DNA of 64,000 nt, from contig JBFLYO010000004.1 of the NCBI GenBank assembly GCA_040756745.1, positions 62,001 through 126,000 on the forward strand, in the 5' to 3' direction. Under the pieces are notes generated by a model. The model was not told where the DNA came from, did not search any database, and saw nothing but the letters and a program-made list of their open reading frames with translations. Origin of the DNA: JBFLYO01 sp040756745. Its GTDB lineage: Bacteria; Bacteroidota; Ignavibacteria; UBA10030; UBA6906. Below, in pieces: positions 61,171 to 64,000 of the stretch. Position numbers and translations under genes: made by a program. Within the stretch, counting starts at the first letter, position 1, and each line of letters opens with the position of its first letter.

Positions 61171-61961
61171 GAAGCAAACACCTTTGCCCAGAACCGGGGA
61201 TAGTGTTTCCACTTCATGAAGTTGATCCCCCAGTGCGGACTCGCGCCCGTAGTCCAGCAGGTCACGCGGCCGGCGCCGTGGGGGCGTGAGGCGAGAAGGG
61301 GATACCACGTATATTGATCCCGGATCTCGAGGATCGTCTCGCTTCCGGGTCGGGCCCCTGTTTCATTGAAGCCAAGAAGGGGAGGGAGGGTGGACCAATC
61401 GATGCCCTGCGCCAGCGGATGCTCGGGGTTGGAGCAGCGGACTTCAAAGCCGGACGTCGATTCGATCAAATCATCATGCGGGAGGCAGATGACCGGGAAC
61501 AGGTCGTGCATGCGTGACCGTCCCCAGCCCCCTTTGCCGAGCTCGCCGCCGAAACTATACCAGCCACCATTCATGTGAAAGTGCCCTCCGCCGGCAATCC
61601 ATTTGCGCAGGATGTCGAACCGGTCGGGAAGCGTCAGCTGGCGGTCGCCCCATGCCGACCGCCGGAAGAAATCGGGATGCAGCATCAGGCACTTCGTTTC
61701 GACGTCGGCGAACACTATGGCCGTCGCCCACCGAAGCCGCTCGTCGAATGCTTCCGGGGAGAGGTGATACAACTCCCATGACGGCTGAGAGATCACTTCT
61801 GCGCCGGTAATCGACTTGAGGGCATCGACAAACGGTTGCGCGTAGTTCAGCATCTCGACGTCTTTTTTCTCGGACTTGAACGGCGATTCGATGTAGGTCT
61901 GTCCGATCTGGATGCACCAGTTGCCGACATGCCAGATGCGCAGTGGCCGTGGGGGGGTCAT
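61167..61961 (-). CDS. Putative glutamine-amidotransferase-like (ThuA/GATase1-like) protein
   Basis: This 264-aa protein starts at ATG 61961 (minus). It has the class I GATase-like flavodoxin-type fold: LRIWHVGNWCIQIGQTY, DALKSITGAEVISQPSWELYHL in pieces, AIVFADVETKCLML, ILRKWIAGGGHFHMNGGWYSFGG and GAGRVTCWTTGASPHWGINFMKW. This is the pattern of the putative glutamine amidotransferase family (PF07090-like). The active-site Cys is not clear: the nucleophile-elbow position reads GGHFHMNGG, so it may not hydrolyse glutamine. It overlaps the symporter gene downstream and the kinase fragment upstream. Confidence 0.75.
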   Translation of the reverse strand: MTPPRPLRIWHVGNWCIQIGQTYIESPFKSEKKDVEMLNYAQPFVDALKSITGAEVISQPSWELYHLSPEAFDERLRWATAIVFADVETKCLMLHPDFFRRSAWGDRQLTLPDRFDILRKWIAGGGHFHMNGGWYSFGGELGKGGWGRSRMHDLFPVICLPHDDLIESTSGFEVRCSNPEHPLAQGIDWSTLPPLLGFNETGARPGSETILEIRDQYTWYPLLASRPHGAGRVTCWTTGASPHWGINFMKWKHYPRFWAKVFAS

Positions 61962-62101
61962 TGCCGTATGCGGTTGCGGGGGAGCGATTTGATGGCGACG
62001 AAGCGGTCGAGACGGGTGTTCTCCGCTTTGTACCCGATGCCCATGCCGCCGCGACCCGGCTCCTCGAGGATGCGGTAATGCGACACGAGCTTGCCGATCA
62101 T
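61958..62101 (-). pseudogene. Truncated Ser/Thr protein kinase (N-terminal fragment)
   Basis: From ATG 62101 (minus), nine bases after AGGAG, 47 residues match the start of bacterial PknB-type kinases: MIGKLVSHYRILEEPGRGGM, then IGYKAENTRLDRFVAIKSL. The glycine loop (GRGGMG) and the ATP-binding Lys (VAIK) are present, but the frame stops at 61958, long before the HRD and DFG motifs. The stop overlaps the next start by ATGA. It is either a decayed kinase or a leader ORF. It cannot be catalytic. Confidence 0.6.
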
Positions 62102-62483
62102 CGCACGGTCTCCTCGTGTGGGGTTGGGCCGAAGGGGAAGGTCATGGAGTTTCCCAGGGGATGCCGTGAAGAGAGCATTCGCGCTGCTGAACGTACAGGC
62201 GCGGTCAAAATACGCCGGTGGATTGGCAAAGTCAACAGTGTGGCCGGCGTACGTCACCAGTATCACCCCGCGTCATTCGGTAGTGAGGGTGTGGTTGTTT
62301 TTATCGCCCGAACTCAGTACATAGAAACGGTCTCCAGCCGTGGTTTGGCACGGGGACGTGCGCTCATCGGTTTTTTCACAAGAAGTAAGGTCGGCGTTTT
62401 TTTCCGCAGAGGGCCTTGCTTTTCGCTTTTTCACCCGGTTATCGGAAGTAGCCCGGAGGGTCCTCTCCCCCACAGAGATCGTC
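62102..62483. other. Intergenic region without a recognisable gene
   Basis: This 382-nt gap separates the kinase fragment (minus) from the TonB receptor (plus). No conserved ORF, RNA gene or tandem repeat is visible. T-rich patches at about 62370-62405 (ggttttttcac, cgtttttttccg) and a mixed sequence upstream of the receptor start probably include its promoter. A minus-strand frame upstream of the kinase start is open but has no coding signal. Confidence 0.5.
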
Positions 62484-64000
62484 ATGAAACCGATCACACT
62501 CACCCTGCTCTGCTGGCTGCTCATTCACGATTCTTTCGCACAATCGTACAAAGGATCGATCGTTGGGCTCGTGGTCGATGCGTCGACGCAGGAGCCACTG
62601 GTCGGAGCGACTGTCACCGTCATGGAACGGACGGGCGTCGGCACGTCGACCGATATCGGCGGCCGGTTCACGATCGGCATGCTGGATGTCGGCACGTACA
62701 GCCTGAGGGTTTCCCTGGTTGGCTACAACCCGCAGGTCCTCACCAACGTTGTCGTCTCAACCGGCCGCCATACCCCCGTGCGGGTGGAGATGAGGGAATC
62801 CATCATCAAGACGGAAGAAGTGACCGTTCAGGCGGACTACTTCAGGCGAAGCCAGCAGGTCTCCCCTGTCAGTGCGAACGTCCTTGGACGCTCTGAGGTC
62901 CTCCGGTCGCCGGGCGGGATTCAGGATGTGCAGCGCGTAGTGCAGGCCCTCCCCGGGGTGGCAAGCTCCACGGATAACATCAACGAGCTGATAGTGAGGG
63001 GCGGCGCACCGTTTGAGAATCTTACAGTCGTGGACGGCATGGAGGTGCCTTCGATCAACCATTACTCCAATCAACACAACTCTGCCGGTCCGATCAACAT
63101 GCTGAATGCGGACATGATACAGGATGTGCAGTTTTCGGCAGGGGGCTTCCCGGTGCGCTTCGGCGACAAGTCGTCGTCGGTTATGAATATTTCGGTGCGG
63201 GAGGGAAATCGCGACAGAGCCTTTTCCTCAAGCTCCGGCTTCAATATGGCAGGATACGGTGCGCTCCTGGAGGGAGCAATAGACGGCGGGAGGAGCTCGT
63301 ACATTGTGTCCGCCCGTCAGAGCCTCCTTCAACTCATCGACAAGATTGTTGGCCTCTCGAAGCTGTCCCTTACCGCCGTGCCGAGGTACTGGGATACGCA
63401 TTCCAAGATCGTATACGATCTGTCGCCGAGTCAGCGACTGAAGTTCAATTTCCTGTACGGGGAAAGCAGGATCGACATCGAGGGGGATCCGAAAGAAGAG
63501 GATACGCAGAGGAGGAACGTCACGGATTCCTCCAGCGTCGAGCGTATCTATCCGTTCAACAGACAACTTGTTGCAGGATTGAACTGGCAGACCCTCTGGG
63601 GAAAGGCCGGGTATTCGATGCTGACACTCTACAGCGTGAGTTCCACGTACAATGTCAATGTGTACTCCGATTATACGAGATTTACCCGTGGCCCCCGGGG
63701 AGAAGTGCTCGACTTTCAAAAATTGAACTCACGCCCGATTTTCACCAACAGATCCGAAGAAGCGTACGTGGCGGCGAAGTACGAGGTGCTGCTCCAGCCG
63801 TATCCTCGCCATGAAGTGAATGCGGGGCTTCAGGTTCAGACCTCCCGGCGATGGGAAAACGTCTTTGTTGTCGAAGGGGATACCACCCGGTACGACCGTG
63901 ATCGTGACGGCACTTTTGAGACAGGCCCTGTGATCGTGCCTCAGGCTCTTTTCTCGCAATCGCTGGGATTTGGTGCGGCATCGAAATACTTTGCGTTCAT
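62484..64000 (+). CDS. TonB-dependent receptor with regulatory-like N-terminal domain (3' partial)
   Basis: The frame opens at ATG 62484 and stays open to the window edge, giving at least 505 residues. The signal peptide (LTLLCWLLIHDSFAQS) is followed by a carboxypeptidase-regulatory-like domain (VDASTQEPLVGATVTVMERT, GVGTSTDIGGRFTI). The plug comes next (about 125-240; VQALPGVASSTDNINELIVRG, FSAGGFPVRFGDKSSSVMNI), and then barrel strands begin. The NELIVRGGAP pattern is typical of Bacteroidota outer membrane receptors that lack a SusD partner. The C-terminal barrel is outside the window, so the substrate class is open. It has no close plus-strand neighbour upstream. Confidence 0.9.
   Translation, partial: MKPITLTLLCWLLIHDSFAQSYKGSIVGLVVDASTQEPLVGATVTVMERTGVGTSTDIGGRFTIGMLDVGTYSLRVSLVGYNPQVLTNVVVSTGRHTPVRVEMRESIIKTEEVTVQADYFRRSQQVSPVSANVLGRSEVLRSPGGIQDVQRVVQALPGVASSTDNINELIVRGGAPFENLTVVDGMEVPSINHYSNQHNSAGPINMLNADMIQDVQFSAGGFPVRFGDKSSSVMNISVREGNRDRAFSSSSGFNMAGYGALLEGAIDGGRSSYIVSARQSLLQLIDKIVGLSKLSLTAVPRYWDTHSKIVYDLSPSQRLKFNFLYGESRIDIEGDPKEEDTQRRNVTDSSSVERIYPFNRQLVAGLNWQTLWGKAGYSMLTLYSVSSTYNVNVYSDYTRFTRGPRGEVLDFQKLNSRPIFTNRSEEAYVAAKYEVLLQPYPRHEVNAGLQVQTSRRWENVFVVEGDTTRYDRDRDGTFETGPVIVPQALFSQSLGFGAASKYFAF

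Noticed and set aside
61943..62896. Plus-strand open frame opposite the amidotransferase-like gene and into the TonB receptor
   Set aside because: It runs antisense to the amidotransferase-like and kinase-fragment genes and then out of frame through the receptor; the correct frame begins at ATG 62484.

Overview
The window looks like chromosome of a GC-rich (roughly 60% by eye), Gram-negative member of the Bacteroidota/Chlorobiota/Ignavibacteriota (FCB) group. Five exported proteins end in the type IX secretion (T9SS) type A sorting domain with the 'NYPNPFNP' signature, two genes encode PorV/PorQ-family outer membrane proteins, and there are three TonB-dependent receptors with a carboxypeptidase-regulatory-like N-terminal domain. 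I see no rRNA, tRNA, CRISPR array, transposase or phage genes. The species cannot be named from the sequence alone.

Layout. (1) 1-8.1 kb, plus strand: the last codons of a large exported protein, a PorV/PorQ protein, a GH3 glycosidase, a lipoprotein glycosidase, a second GH3 and a ROK sugar kinase. (2) 8.2-17.5 kb: a BamA-like outer membrane barrel (minus), a phosphoglycerate-dehydrogenase-like enzyme, aldose 1-epimerase, a third and multidomain GH3 with a T9SS tail, a lipoprotein, then a minus-strand 2-hydroxyacid dehydrogenase and HEAT-repeat protein. (3) 17.5-22.5 kb: a T9SS-secreted protein behind an AT-rich leader, a DUF1259-type protein, a DinB-like protein and an unknown. (4) 22.5-51.0 kb: a LacI-family regulator with two putative operators, a secreted carbohydrate-binding-like protein, then 14 head-to-tail genes with no gap above 44 nt. 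In order these are a TonB receptor, a 1085-aa exported protein, a PorV/PorQ protein, an ABC sugar importer (binding protein and two permeases, no ATPase), a parvulin-like protein, two six-hairpin glycosidases, a zinc alcohol dehydrogenase, an exported alpha/alpha-toroid protein, a T9SS protein with Ig-like and LamG domains, a GH2 beta-mannosidase and a GH130 phosphorylase. (5) 51.0-52.6 kb: a T9SS protein flanked by two related composite tandem-repeat elements. (6) 52.6-58.7 kb: a lipoprotein/TonB receptor pair divergent from a copper cassette (HMA-AraC regulator, CopZ, CopA). (7) 58.8-64 kb: a membrane protein, then a minus-strand overlapping string of truncated Ser/Thr kinase, glutamine-amidotransferase-like protein, sodium:solute symporter and a 51-aa membrane peptide. 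A third TonB receptor runs off the right edge.

How it works together (inference). The centre reads as a polysaccharide-utilisation locus (PUL) of non-canonical design. Outer membrane uptake would use a TonB receptor with a PorV/PorQ partner and a large exported protein instead of SusD; inner membrane uptake would use an ABC importer. Cytoplasmic beta-mannosidase and GH130 phosphorylase point to beta-mannosides or glucomannan. The GH3 enzymes, ROK kinase and aldose epimerase at the left could finish beta-glucoside catabolism. The PorV/PorQ gene at the left edge is also preceded by a paralogue of the 1085-aa protein, so this pair is a repeated module.
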